A stretch of 64,000 bases of DNA from Nitrospira sp. SG-bin1 (GCA_002083365.1 LVWS01000034.1:62001-126000), one strand, 5' to 3'. Shown: positions 51,629 through 60,832, counted from the first letter of the stretch. The notes: generated by a model from the sequence alone, not told the origin. Program-made: numbers and translations.

Positions 51629-52222
51629 CTATTGCTGATGGTGTGTGTGCCGACCATGGTCATGCCCATGGTCGTCGGTCTCGAATCGGCCCGCAGCTCT
51701 CACCATCGCCAGATATTCATCGTCTGTAATACGAGGGAGCTGCCGGACGAACGAGACGATCTGCCATAATTCGCGGTCGTTATGGGTCGGTCCGAACGCC
51801 GGCATACCGCTCATTTTGATTCCGTGCTTCACGATCCAAAACAACTGCTCATTGCTTCGCCGCTGGATGCGTTCGGAAGTCAGCAACGGAGGCTTGGGGT
51901 TGAGTCCTTGACGGATCGGACCAGCTTCGAGTCCGGGCGCCGAGTGACAGATGCTGCACAGACCATGATACGGCCGGAACCCTTTCATGGCCGTTTCCGG
52001 TTCGAGGCGAGGTGCCTCGGTCTCTCCCGCTCTCACCTCGATGGACCGGTCTCGAATGGTCGCCAAACTCAGACTCACGAACTCCAGGTGTGGGTCACTC
52101 GCGGCAACGTTGTAGCCGCCCGACCAGATATAGAGAGCCGCCGAAAGGATCAGAAATACCAGTGTACTCGCTACGACGGCCACATAGGAGCACCGGGCAT
52201 TCCTATTAGCATCCTCTTCCAT
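51629..52222 (-). CDS. membrane-anchored c-type cytochrome
   Basis: One heme site CSICH is visible, with a Met-containing distal segment KMSGMPAFGPTH. A single hydrophobic helix (about residues 15-40) anchors it to the inner membrane, with the heme domain outside. The C-terminus is His-rich (HGHDHGRHTHHQ), perhaps metal-binding. ATG 52222 and GTG 52243 are both possible; neither has a strong ribosome site. It may pass electrons in a stress or respiratory side chain. Confidence 0.85.
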   Translation of the reverse strand: MEEDANRNARCSYVAVVASTLVFLILSAALYIWSGGYNVAASDPHLEFVSLSLATIRDRSIEVRAGETEAPRLEPETAMKGFRPYHGLCSICHSAPGLEAGPIRQGLNPKPPLLTSERIQRRSNEQLFWIVKHGIKMSGMPAFGPTHNDRELWQIVSFVRQLPRITDDEYLAMVRAAGRFETDDHGHDHGRHTHHQQ

Positions 52223-52375
52223 GAGACGGTCCAACCTGTTCACAAGGCATCCCGACCAAAGCCGATCGCCATGCTTCCGTGTCCTGTCTCTAGTTCACGT
52301 GTGTGTAACAACCGTCTTCCCTCAGCCGCTCCCCTGCATGGAGAGGCCCGGGATCAATTCTAAGATTGGTTCCCA

Positions 52376-52900
52376 CTATCGCTTCCGATCATTGTCCTCC
52401 GATTCTTCAACTATCCTGTTCTGTCGGCTTTCAACGCTGGACCTAAGCCCGCCGGCTCGTCGGTTCGACATCTCCGGACGTTCGATATCGATAGTTCCGC
52501 CGGCGATCCACAGCCGGTGCGCTCTGAACAAGTGATTGTCGCCGTCGATGACCAATCGACCCCAAACAATGATTCTGTTTCCAACCTGAATATCCATGTC
52601 TTTGAGCTGCTCCACGTTGCCCAAATCCACGGTGATGGTCTTTTCTTGTTTCTGTGTCTTGAGTTGCACGATTAAGTTCTGTTGATCCCTGTCCTCGGCA
52701 CCTACTTTCTCCGTCTTTTTTATCGTGCCCATGAGTTTTTGCAGGCCTTGTTCACGCTGCAAATCAGATTGCCGACCCAAACGATTCGTTGATACATCAA
52801 ATCCATCATCTGCCATGCCGACAGGCGGCAACATGGCGAAGAGGACAACCGCTGCAATTCCATACAACCAAAACCGAGCCACTCTAGATCGCCGCGTCAT
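52376..52900 (-). CDS. exported OB-like protein, unknown function
   Basis: Signal peptide ending near VGMAD (residue 30). The mature region carries KLMGTIKKTEKV, LIVQLKTQKQEKTITVDLGNVEQL and IQVGNRIIVWGRLVIDGDNHLFRAHRL, again the beta-rich pattern of 4384, 32351 and 40470. The C-terminal 40 residues are Arg/Glu-rich. ATG 52900 is favoured. Confidence 0.65.
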   Translation of the reverse strand: MTRRSRVARFWLYGIAAVVLFAMLPPVGMADDGFDVSTNRLGRQSDLQREQGLQKLMGTIKKTEKVGAEDRDQQNLIVQLKTQKQEKTITVDLGNVEQLKDMDIQVGNRIIVWGRLVIDGDNHLFRAHRLWIAGGTIDIERPEMSNRRAGGLRSSVESRQNRIVEESEDNDRKR

Positions 52901-53148
52901 GATCAATCTCTCTTTCTTCTGTTCCGTGAATGTTTTCCGCCCACTCGTCGAGTGAACTCACCGAGGATGCGCTTTGCCGTAGGGCTGGTCTCTATCTTCA
53001 CGGACAGGATGATCGCCCACAAAGATCGATGGTTGTCGATCATCGGTCTCGGGATGGGCAGTTCTGCCATCTATTTTATATGTGCTGAGGATGATGGCCT
53101 GGGACGGTGGCCTGTACCCTTCAACAGCCGCGATTTCATGTTTCGCGG

Positions 53149-53895
53149 CTATGCGGCATCTCGTCCATAGTGTTTGAACAGACGAACCTCATAATCCGGC
53201 GTGATGAGTTTCGACGGATCATAAGCCGGAGCCGATTCGATGGCGTGCCGAGTGAGCGACATCGTCACCGACCGGCTCGGCCAATCGATCTGCTGAATCC
53301 GGCCGCTCTGCACCAATACTTTTTTTCCGGGCAGCCAGTTTCCCGTGTCGACCTCAACGTACCGGACGATCCAATCCTCATCATCCACCACCAGATCCTC
53401 AAGGTGACCGATTTCTCCGTCTTTTGCATGAATCCCATACCCCGTGACTTCGCTGCTGCTGCGGAGATGGGACTGTTCAGGGGAATCAGTACGCAAGGGT
53501 TCATCATGGTCCATGGCTGAAGTATCGGAATAGGGAATCGGGCTTCCCCATACTGTGGTGTCCGGCTGCCAATAAGGAGCCCAACGGAAATGCTTGTAGT
53601 AGGCTTCCTCGTAGCGGCGTGATATCGGCCTCGTACTCTCGATCGAAGGAGCTTGCTCGATCTGCTTATTGTTCAGACCGATTCGCATCGAGGCGTCCGT
53701 ATCGTCGATACCCTCAATCGCAATCGGAGCGATCAATACATCGCGCCCCAGCAACCATCCTCCCGTTCTCACGACCAGGTACCGGACCGTCCAATGTTGG
53801 TCGTCGAAATAGAGCTCTTGTGCCGTGCCGACCGGGCCATCGTGACCATACAGAGTCAATTTGGCAATGTCCCGCACACGCCTGAATTGCTTCAT
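53149..53895 (-). CDS. protein with two PRC-barrel domains
   Basis: Two PRC-barrels occur in one chain, at about 15-75 (VGTAQELYFDDQHWTVRYLVVRTGGWLLGRDVLI) and about 150-215 (IGHLEDLVVDDEDWIVRYVEVDTGNWLPGKKVLV), joined by a Tyr/Trp-rich linker. No signal peptide is seen, so cytoplasmic. GGAGGGG precedes ATG 53895. PRC-barrels of this tandem form occur in photosynthetic and stress contexts; the partner here is unknown. Confidence 0.82.
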   Translation of the reverse strand: MKQFRRVRDIAKLTLYGHDGPVGTAQELYFDDQHWTVRYLVVRTGGWLLGRDVLIAPIAIEGIDDTDASMRIGLNNKQIEQAPSIESTRPISRRYEEAYYKHFRWAPYWQPDTTVWGSPIPYSDTSAMDHDEPLRTDSPEQSHLRSSSEVTGYGIHAKDGEIGHLEDLVVDDEDWIVRYVEVDTGNWLPGKKVLVQSGRIQQIDWPSRSVTMSLTRHAIESAPAYDPSKLITPDYEVRLFKHYGRDAA

Positions 53896-54111
53896 GCCCC
53901 CTCCGATGTGGATGTGACAATAGTGGCCCGTTCGCCCGACAAGGTTCCACTGGTTAGACCCCTGGTCTCACTTGGTGGAGAGATGATTGACGGGCATTGT
54001 TGTGAACATTGCGCCGGGCTTTTTTAAGAGAAAGATGCACCGAGACGGGCGGATTACGGATCCGACTGGAGAGTGTTGTTGCAGACGATCGACGAAAGAA
54101 GGAGCGAACGG

Positions 54112-54651
54112 TTATGAATTAAGGGCCACGGCATTCCCCATCGACGTGTATCGGGCGATGGCGGTCACCGTGAGGCCGATCAAGACAATCCACAAGAGGA
54201 ACCCCAGACCCGTCGCACCGGCGGTCGTATCTTGTCCCGGTTGAGGCGAAACGTTTATTGGGGCGTGCGTTCGGGGGGAAGGAGAAGCAGTGCCCCACAC
54301 CCAAAATAGGATCAGAGTCAAGGCGATGGCCAGCGCGGCGAGCCAGTAATGTCCCACATCATCGAACTGGAACGGGACGAACCAGAGGCCACCGGCCCAT
54401 ATCAGGAGCGTCTGCAGTCCGCTTCTCTCTATTATGGTGTTCACGTGAAGATGGTTCGCCGTGGCCACCATGATCGAGAGCACCGCCAACGCCAAAAGAG
54501 TCGCGACAACAATTTCCACACGCTTGCTTCGTTGGGGAGCTCGCAACGATTGCGCAAGGGCTTTGAAAGGCACGGTGATCCGATCAATGACTCCCCATGC
54601 AATGGCAACCACGATCAAACCCAACAACCACAAGATAAGGATCTCAGCCAT
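54112..54651 (-). CDS. four-helix membrane protein, paralogue of 56206
   Basis: Four hydrophobic helices, the last holding LLWIVLIGLTVTAIARY; the central loop carries Pro-Ser-Thr between helices 3 and 4. It shares the end LLW-x-x-L-x-G-L-x-x-x-A-x-x-RY and the FVPFQF/VPFLF region with 56206. No catalytic motif is visible. A strong sigma-54-like element precedes it (54799). GAGAGG is the ribosome site. Confidence 0.72.
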   Translation of the reverse strand: MAEILILWLLGLIVVAIAWGVIDRITVPFKALAQSLRAPQRSKRVEIVVATLLALAVLSIMVATANHLHVNTIIERSGLQTLLIWAGGLWFVPFQFDDVGHYWLAALAIALTLILFWVWGTASPSPRTHAPINVSPQPGQDTTAGATGLGFLLWIVLIGLTVTAIARYTSMGNAVALNS

Positions 54652-55026
54652 GAAAGGCCTCTCGACAGCTTCTCGAAGGTGGTCTCTTTCGAATGGGCGT
54701 CGGCTCTCACTCTCTGAAGCACTCTTGCATCATCCGATACTGTTTTCGTTTTGTACTCTCACCGGACCGGATGCGGGCGATACCCGAAAAATTGATTTTG
54801 CAAAATATGAGCCATGCACATCATACATAGCGATCAACCAATCACCTAGTTTTCCCGAGGATTCACCACACAGCGACAAACCGCTGGAGACCCCGTACAA
54901 GCCGTACTGTATCTTTCTTTCAACAGTAGGTAACAATATTGGACTGAAAGAAGGATGTTCCCTTCCGGCATCGTGCATGGTGTTGTCGCCCTGATCGATT
55001 CGATTTCTTCATCCGGATGCAGAAGT
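54652..55026. other. 375-bp stretch without a gene
   Basis: Frames here are weak (one 82-residue minus-strand frame without a ribosome site). The stretch holds the 54799 sigma-54-like element and otherwise AT-richer DNA. Confidence 0.5.
54799..54814 (-). promoter_or_regulatory. strong sigma-54-like promoter
   Basis: Minus strand TGGCTCATATTTTGCA; only one mismatch from TGGCAC-N5-TTGCA. It serves the membrane gene starting at 54651, about 150 bp away. Confidence 0.6.
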
Positions 55027-56169
55027 TTACGCGGCTCTCCCTGTTCCCTCCAGATCCATGCGAAACGCAAGATATTTGAGCAGATCCTTGAGGACGATCA
55101 TCCCCACGAGGCGATCTCCGTCAAGAACGAGCAGCCGACTCGATCCGGTTTTGTTCATTTGAGCCAACGCTTTGATGACATCGCACTCGGCTTGCACCGT
55201 ATTTTCCGACGAACAACCGGTCATGATGTCCGCTACGGTCTTATAGGGCCATTCCGATCGCGGTAAGGCGGCGATCTGCCTCTTCGAGACACAGCCCACG
55301 ACCTGTGTGCCCACCACGACCGGGAACACATCATGGAAATAGCGATAAAAATAGTCATCGACCAACGATCGCACTGAAATGTCCAGTGGTACGCTGATCG
55401 GATCGCGCGACATGAACCGTGTGACCGGTTCACCGCTCAAAACCCGGTTCACGAGCATCTGCTGGTACGCTTGATCGGCGGCGCCGTACAAAAAGAAGCC
55501 GATAAGGAGATACCAGAACCCTCCCACGAAGTGACCGCTCAGGAGGTTGAACGCGCCCCATCCCATGAGCAGGATGCTGAAGGCTGAGCCGAACCGGGCC
55601 GCCAGTTTCGTTCCCCAACGAAGGTCGCCTTTCCAGGCCCACAAGGCGGAACGAAATATTCGTCCGCCGTCCAACGGAAAGGCCGGCACCATGTTGAACA
55701 TCGCCAGTAGGACGTTGATGAACGCCAAGTACCCCAATATTCCATTTGCTGGTTCCGGCCAACCGATGGCTCGCCCGCCCCACATCACGGCATACAACAA
55801 GGCCGCCAGCAGTACACTGGAGACCGGTCCCGCAATCGCCATCAAGAATTCAGACTTGGGGTTCGGTGGCTCTTCTTCCATATGGGCCACCCCCCCGAAT
55901 ATGAGCAGCGTAATACCTTTCATCGGGATACCGAACCGCCGAGCCACCAACGAATGGGACAATTCATGAAAGATCAACGATCCGAACAAGCCGACGGCGG
56001 CAAGGATTCCCATCCCCCAGTACTGAACGGGTGTGAGATGCGTATAATGTAACGGGAAATAGCCGGTCGCCAGAGACCAAGTGATAAGGAATGCGAGAAT
56101 CAACCAGCTCAGGTCCGCCTGGACTTGAAACCCCAATAACCGAAATAAGGCGACACTTCTTCCGAACAT
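55027..56169 (-). CDS. site-2 protease family metalloprotease with CBS domains
   Basis: HELSH in the membrane part is the zinc HExxH motif and PLDGGRIF supplies the third ligand region, as in S2P/RseP-type intramembrane proteases. Six or so membrane helices fill residues 15-225. CBS-type repeats occupy the C-terminal half (FMSRDPISVPLDISVRSLVDD and MTGCSSENTVQAECDVI), which could bind adenine nucleotides and couple the protease to energy state. AAAGGAAAC is the ribosome site. It lies 36 bp behind 56206 in one direction and is probably in its transcript. Confidence 0.88.
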   Translation of the reverse strand: MFGRSVALFRLLGFQVQADLSWLILAFLITWSLATGYFPLHYTHLTPVQYWGMGILAAVGLFGSLIFHELSHSLVARRFGIPMKGITLLIFGGVAHMEEEPPNPKSEFLMAIAGPVSSVLLAALLYAVMWGGRAIGWPEPANGILGYLAFINVLLAMFNMVPAFPLDGGRIFRSALWAWKGDLRWGTKLAARFGSAFSILLMGWGAFNLLSGHFVGGFWYLLIGFFLYGAADQAYQQMLVNRVLSGEPVTRFMSRDPISVPLDISVRSLVDDYFYRYFHDVFPVVVGTQVVGCVSKRQIAALPRSEWPYKTVADIMTGCSSENTVQAECDVIKALAQMNKTGSSRLLVLDGDRLVGMIVLKDLLKYLAFRMDLEGTGRAA

Positions 56170-56205
56170 TGTTTCCTTTCCAGCTCGGCGGTTTGGCCAC
56201 TGTGT

Positions 56206-56619
56206 TCATGACGCCTGGGTAAGGGGCCCAAGCGTTGTTGCATAGCGAAAAAGGGCGACCATGGCTAAGCCGGCCAGGAGCAGCCAGAATAAGATACTCA
56301 ACCCTACCGGTGCCACAGGCTGATCATCTTCCATCCTTGGTTCAGACGGCGGTGGACTTCTCCGTCTCTTTCGCTTGGGCATGGGAGAAGCAGCGGCCCA
56401 GAACAACGCGATAAAGATGGCGACAAACAAAAACGGGACCCAATACACGCCGACCAGCGGTGGACCGACCGGAGTCAGCCATAGCCCTCCCGCCAAAATG
56501 GCGAAGAAGAACAGGAAAAACACCGGCCATGCGCCCCATCCACCCTTCTCACCGGCATACACGATCAGCGCCCACATGACGCCGAATGCCAGAAACATCG
56601 CGACAAGAATCTCCACCAT
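56206..56619 (-). CDS. four-helix membrane protein, paralogue of 54112
   Basis: Four hydrophobic helices with a basic, Pro-rich loop (KRKRRRSPPPSEPRMEDD) between helices 3 and 4. The last helix ends LLAGLAMVALFRYATTLGPL. Its order matches 54112. No known family. Preceded by a strong sigma-54-like element at 56700. Confidence 0.7.
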   Translation of the reverse strand: MVEILVAMFLAFGVMWALIVYAGEKGGWGAWPVFFLFFFAILAGGLWLTPVGPPLVGVYWVPFLFVAIFIALFWAAASPMPKRKRRRSPPPSEPRMEDDQPVAPVGLSILFWLLLAGLAMVALFRYATTLGPLTQAS

Positions 56620-56699
56620 AATGCCGAGGCCCCCTCGGTCCGCCTTCCCGTGACGTGACGCTGACCCGACTCATTCTCTGTTCACATGTCCGAATATTT

Positions 56700-56715
56700 C
56701 GCAAAACTTGAGCCA
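56700..56715 (-). promoter_or_regulatory. strong sigma-54-like promoter
   Basis: Minus strand TGGCTCAAGTTTTGCG. It has the same TGGCTC half as 54799, 81 bp before ATG 56619. Confidence 0.6.
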
Positions 56716-56903
56716 GGCCTTGATCCGTTCGGTAAGACGAACACATGTTCTAACATTCGATTTCGAAGAGGTTCTCCATGCGTAAGGGGCAATGCAGGTC
56801 CGATCGCCGGGCGAGAGCACCGCGGGGGGAGAATGTTCTTCAGACGGACAACTTGTCCACGAGGCTTGTCGATCTATCCTTCAATGGCCAACGTGGTCCG
56901 ACG

Positions 56904-58208
56904 CTACCGAAATTCCTTGGACCAAAAGACAAAGAAGCCGTGTCGACCGGCCATCGGCGGACCTCCGCCTCGGTCGGAATAAATGCCGAAGTTATAGCTG
57001 TAGTTCACTTCTATCTGGGAACGCCATGGAGCGCCGCTCACCACGCCGGCGCTCACCGCGGGCATGGAATCCATCTCGTTGCGGATCTGCCCGCCGGGTT
57101 GAAAACGCGGCTGTTCGACCAATCCATACAGCCCACGAATGTACGGATAGAGAAAGAACAAGGCCTCGTACCGATAGGTGGCGTGCACGATGGCATAGCG
57201 CGAGGGAAACAACTCGTTGAACGCGACGCTTGGTAGGATCGGTAATGCCAGCGCCTCCCACTCATATCCGGTCGGTCGCCCCGGGAGCCGAAAGGCGGAA
57301 AAGCGATCGAGATCCTGTCCTATGCCGCCGTAAAACGTGGCGATAAAGCGATGCCGCTCGCTGTTCAGAAAGGGGATTCCCCCGGCGATGACGGCATAGC
57401 CGCTCGCTCGGAGGTAGTCCCGCTCCCGGTCGACATTCGGAGCCCCGAAGGCCACTCCCCCCCATTGTCCCCAGGTTGCGCGATGACCGTAGAAAAAATC
57501 TCCGCCGAAGGCATAGCCGCGGTGAGGCAGTTCCATCAAGTTGCGTTCCAACGCGTCATTCCGAAGTCGAAAATGGACTCGGCCTTCATAGGTATCGGTC
57601 GGCACGATGAAGTTCGGCGACGCGTCTCCGCTTTCTTTAAACCAGAGATAGCCCGGTTCATAGGTGAGGGACAGCTCGAGTGCGTTGTCCTGATGGCCGG
57701 GCGATAAGAGTCTCCGGTACGCGAGACCGAAACCCGCGAAGACATAATTCCACTGCACCTCGACGTCTCGAATAATCTGCCCCTCGACATATTCCGCTCG
57801 TCCCAAAGGGATGATCATGTTATTGAACGTGAATCGGAGTTCCCACCCGTGTGATGCACTGGAGCCCACATTCCATGCCACATCATTCACTGCGAGCGCA
57901 AAACTGCCGCGAAATCGCTTCTTGTAATCGTGTGAATGGCGCCACAGGTAAAAGGCTCCGAATGGCAAGACTTGATAAAAACTCGGTCCATTCGGAAGAT
58001 ACTGAACGCCGAAGCTCGCGGCGGTCACGTTCCTGCGGTCGCGGGGCGGCACCTCGACACGCTCTCCGAGCACCTTCGTATGGAATTCTTCACCGGCCAA
58101 TGGAGTCGGCTGGTCATCCGCTCGAACCGAATCGATCCATAGAATCGAAATAACACAGAGGAGGATCAGCGATACGTAGGTGTGACGGGCAGGCCCACAA
58201 CCATCCAT
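56904..58208 (-). CDS. outer-membrane beta-barrel protein (16-strand type or Omp85-like)
   Basis: Signal peptide ending near VRADD (residue 32). The mature 400 residues show many short amphipathic strands alternating with aromatic girdles, and the C-terminus ends in aromatic plus Arg (FFVFWSKEFR). Regions such as AYRRLLSPGHQDNALELSLTYEPGYLWF point to a large barrel. No POTRA domains are visible. The function is not recognised. A palindrome (58243) lies 35 bp upstream of the start, which has no ribosome site. Confidence 0.7.
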   Translation of the reverse strand: MDGCGPARHTYVSLILLCVISILWIDSVRADDQPTPLAGEEFHTKVLGERVEVPPRDRRNVTAASFGVQYLPNGPSFYQVLPFGAFYLWRHSHDYKKRFRGSFALAVNDVAWNVGSSASHGWELRFTFNNMIIPLGRAEYVEGQIIRDVEVQWNYVFAGFGLAYRRLLSPGHQDNALELSLTYEPGYLWFKESGDASPNFIVPTDTYEGRVHFRLRNDALERNLMELPHRGYAFGGDFFYGHRATWGQWGGVAFGAPNVDRERDYLRASGYAVIAGGIPFLNSERHRFIATFYGGIGQDLDRFSAFRLPGRPTGYEWEALALPILPSVAFNELFPSRYAIVHATYRYEALFFLYPYIRGLYGLVEQPRFQPGGQIRNEMDSMPAVSAGVVSGAPWRSQIEVNYSYNFGIYSDRGGGPPMAGRHGFFVFWSKEFR

Positions 58209-58242
58209 GTCACTAGAATGCGGGGTGAGGACAAAGTGTCCT

Positions 58243-58260
58243 ACTAGGGAGTCGCCTAGG
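58243..58260. promoter_or_regulatory. ACTAGG-N6-CCTAGG palindrome
   Basis: ACTAGG, GAGTCG, CCTAGG. It sits next to a second small palindrome GGACAAAGTGTCC at 58229-58241, 35 bp before the minus-strand start at 58208. Confidence 0.5.
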
Positions 58261-58443
58261 CTCGATGCTCGTTTTTTACTGACCAGGGGAAGGTTGCGGA
58301 AGTTGAATCATTCAAGAGCACAAGGCGGCTGCTGTGGTGTACAGCGATATGGCATGCGTTGCACGCTTGTCTCTCCAAGATACAATTCCAAAAATGCTAT
58401 CGCGCACACACCAAGATAGATGCGTGGACCAGAGAACCTGCCG

Positions 58444-58459
58444 TGGCATAGCTCCTGCT
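58444..58459 (+). promoter_or_regulatory. sigma-54-like promoter upstream of mscS
   Basis: TGGCATAGCTCCTGCT: TGGCA at -24 and CTGCT at -12, with one base off TTGC. It lies about 98 bp before ATG 58558. Confidence 0.55.
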
Positions 58460-58557
58460 CTCTACTAGCGGAACTGGCTGAACAAGTACCTTCCGCCAAA
58501 GACCCGATCCGCCTGAAGGCAATGTCCGGCTAAGGGCGAGTTACCCTCAAGGAGACA

Positions 58558-59490
58558 ATGACTCACAACCAATCCGGCATGAACGATATTGGCGCGGCTT
58601 GGCAGACGCTGATCGATCTATGGGACGCATTCCTCGGACGGCTCCCGTTCATCCTCATCGGGCTACTGGTACTGGCCATGTTCTATGTCGCCGCTCGCAT
58701 GGTGAAAAGCATGGTCCGCGCTGGCGGTCGCCGCACGCAGCTCAATCCCGCGCTTGCCGATCTCTTGGGACGGCTTGTCTCGGTGGTGATAGTCGTCCTT
58801 GGAATCTTCGTCGCCGCCGTGATCGTATTCCCGACGTTCCGCCCGGGGGATCTCATGGCCGGGCTCGGCATCACATCGATTGCCGCGGGGTTCGCCTTCA
58901 AAGATATCCTCCAGAATTTCTTAGCCGGTATTCTCTTACTGTGGCGACAACCGTTTCGAATAGGTGATCAGATCCGGACAGGAGAGTTCGAAGGGACGGT
59001 CCAGGATATCAATACCCGCTCGACTAAAATCCAGACCTATGACGGAGAGCTGGTGACGGTCCCTAACATGGAAGTGTATTCACGATCGATTCTTGTGCGC
59101 ACCGCCTATGAGAAGCGACGCTCCCATTTTACCGTCGGAATCGGCTATTCCGATTCCATCGAGGAAGCGCGCGAAGTGATTGCAAAGGTCTTGCGCGACA
59201 CCGATGGAGTCCTGCCGGACCCCTCTCCGTGGATCCATGTCACCGAACTGGCGCCGTCATCGGTCAACCTCACCGTGTATTTCTGGACCGACGCCCACCA
59301 GACTGCCGTCCTAAAGACCGGCAATATGGTCGCCACGGGCATCAAGCTGGCGTTGGATCGAGCGGGTATCGATATCCCCTATCCTCATGAGGTGGTTTGG
59401 TTCCACGACAAGACCGATGGAAGCCGCAATAGGCACGAAGGACGCGCAGACTCACACCTCAGACCTGAGCCCCAAAGCCTTTCTCGATGA
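58558..59490 (+). CDS. mscS: small-conductance mechanosensitive channel (MscS family)
   Basis: Three membrane helices at the N-terminus, then the pore-lining helix IAAGFAFKDILQNFLAGILLL and the MscS beta domain VQDINTRSTKIQTYDGELVTVPNMEVY. The cytoplasmic vestibule is complete. It opens under hypo-osmotic pressure and releases solutes, which fits a region that also makes trehalose. AAGGAGACA precedes the ATG. The last 20 residues are charged and variable. Confidence 0.92.
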   Translation: MTHNQSGMNDIGAAWQTLIDLWDAFLGRLPFILIGLLVLAMFYVAARMVKSMVRAGGRRTQLNPALADLLGRLVSVVIVVLGIFVAAVIVFPTFRPGDLMAGLGITSIAAGFAFKDILQNFLAGILLLWRQPFRIGDQIRTGEFEGTVQDINTRSTKIQTYDGELVTVPNMEVYSRSILVRTAYEKRRSHFTVGIGYSDSIEEAREVIAKVLRDTDGVLPDPSPWIHVTELAPSSVNLTVYFWTDAHQTAVLKTGNMVATGIKLALDRAGIDIPYPHEVVWFHDKTDGSRNRHEGRADSHLRPEPQSLSR

Positions 59491-59615
59491 GCGATGAAGC
59501 AGGAACATGCGACTTCGCCGGCAGGCTTTAACCCGGAAAGTCACCATACAAAACCGCTTCTCCAATACCATAAGACCATAAGTTGTATTGCTACCGTGTG
59601 AACGAGCTCAGCTTC

Positions 59616-60173
59616 ATGTCCGAAACATTTCTCCGCGCAGACATCGCAGACCGGCACAAGGCACGGATCGCATCCGGTGGTACGGACCAGGCCTCTTGTG
59701 GATGATCTCCTCCGTCGGGTCGGGAGCCATTTTATTTACACCCCGAGTCGGCTCACGGTATGGCTATGAAATGCTCTGGGCGGCCGTTGATCGTTCCGCT
59801 GTTCATGTGGACCATGATCCGGGAAGTCGGACGATATACGGTCGTCACAGGTCGGACGCTTCTTGAAGGTTGCGGCGATCTGCCGAGACCTAAAGGCTGG
59901 GCTGTCCGGCTGATCTTCATTCCTCAACTGCTCGCCGCGGTCGTCACCATCGCCGGTATTGCTGCATTGATCGGGAGTGTCTTGATGATTGCCTTCCCGG
60001 GCGAGCAACGTGGTATGGGGTGGGTACAGTGCTGTTTTCGGCGTTGCTGGTGACCACCGGTCGGTTCAAGCAATTCCAGTCGTTACGTCCTCTCTCATGA
60101 TCATGGCTTCGTCGTCTTCGCCATGTTTCCGGTGCTCTATCTCCTCAATTTGGCGGGTTTGCAAGTCGTCTGA
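59616..60173 (+). pseudogene. frameshifted NRAMP-type metal transporter remnant
   Basis: Fragments of an Nramp-family divalent-metal transporter follow one another in different frames: MSETFLRADIADRHKAR; then WYGPGLLWMISSVGSGAILFTPRVGSRYGYEMLWAA; then FMWTMIREVGRYTVVTGRTLLEG; then the hydrophobic LIFIPQLLAAVVTIAGIAALIGSVLMIAF; then TVLFSALLVTTGRFKQF; then FVVFAMFPVLYLLNLAGLQVV. Each is in a shifted frame, so at least three or four frameshifts have broken the gene and much of the C-terminus is missing. It was probably a whole transporter once. Sequencing error is possible but unlikely over this many shifts. Confidence 0.7.
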
Positions 60174-60318
60174 CAAGATCGATGGCTTTGATCATGTTTG
60201 TGTATTCACGATAGTCGCCGCCCACTCGGATTCATCAGATTGCGGACGAGCGGTACTAACTGAGATTACTCGTCTTCACGCAGAGGAATAGGGCTATGTT
60301 CCCGACCTACACCGCTCG

Positions 60319-60759
60319 TCAGGGAAGAATCTGTCGGTCTTTCACTCCGGCCGGACCTTCGATGACGCGGTCGCGAGTCGTCTCAGTAATGCGGGCATCC
60401 GTCGATTTGTCCCCAGGCTGGCTCTCAGGCTGGACCAGAAGCTCGTTGTGAATCGCCACGACCTCCGGAACGGTGCTTGCAGCTTTTGTCGCCCATTCCC
60501 GTTCTTCGTTCGATTTCACAATCCCATAGAGCGTCACCTTACCATTGGAGGCTTCGACTTTGAGGGAGTCGAATCGAATTCGTCCTTCCATGCGCAGGCG
60601 CCGTTCCACTTTTGTTTCTAAGATCTCATCCCCCACCGCCTGCACGGCGGCCTGTTGTTGATCCTGGGCATAAGCCAGCTTTCCCATAAGGACAAGAAGC
60701 CATAGGATCCAAACGACCAACAATATAAATATAAGTGAGCGACCTCTACTGCTGAGCAT
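60319..60759 (-). CDS. exported BON-domain protein
   Basis: GGAGGAG precedes ATG 60759. The signal anchor ends near AYAQD (residue 32). A BON domain occupies about 45-110: ILETKVERRLRMEGRIRFDSLKVEASNGKVTLYGIVKSNEE and VPEVVAIHNELLV. Single-pass anchored or periplasmic. Its sigma-54-like element is at 60833. Confidence 0.83.
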   Translation of the reverse strand: MLSSRGRSLIFILLVVWILWLLVLMGKLAYAQDQQQAAVQAVGDEILETKVERRLRMEGRIRFDSLKVEASNGKVTLYGIVKSNEEREWATKAASTVPEVVAIHNELLVQPESQPGDKSTDARITETTRDRVIEGPAGVKDRQILP

Positions 60760-60832
60760 CGATATGCTCCTCCGATATTGAAACCTTCTCTACATGTCCC
60801 AATCCATACCACCTATACTTTGCAAAATACTT

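Larger units (their letters stand above)
58209..58557. other. divergent intergenic region
   Basis: No gene is visible. It contains GGACA-AAG-TGTCC (58229-58241), the palindrome at 58243 and a sigma-54-like element at 58444. Confidence 0.5.

Noticed and set aside
54730..54978. 82-codon minus-strand frame in the gap before the 54651 start
   Set aside because: It lacks a ribosome site and overlaps the strong sigma-54-like element.
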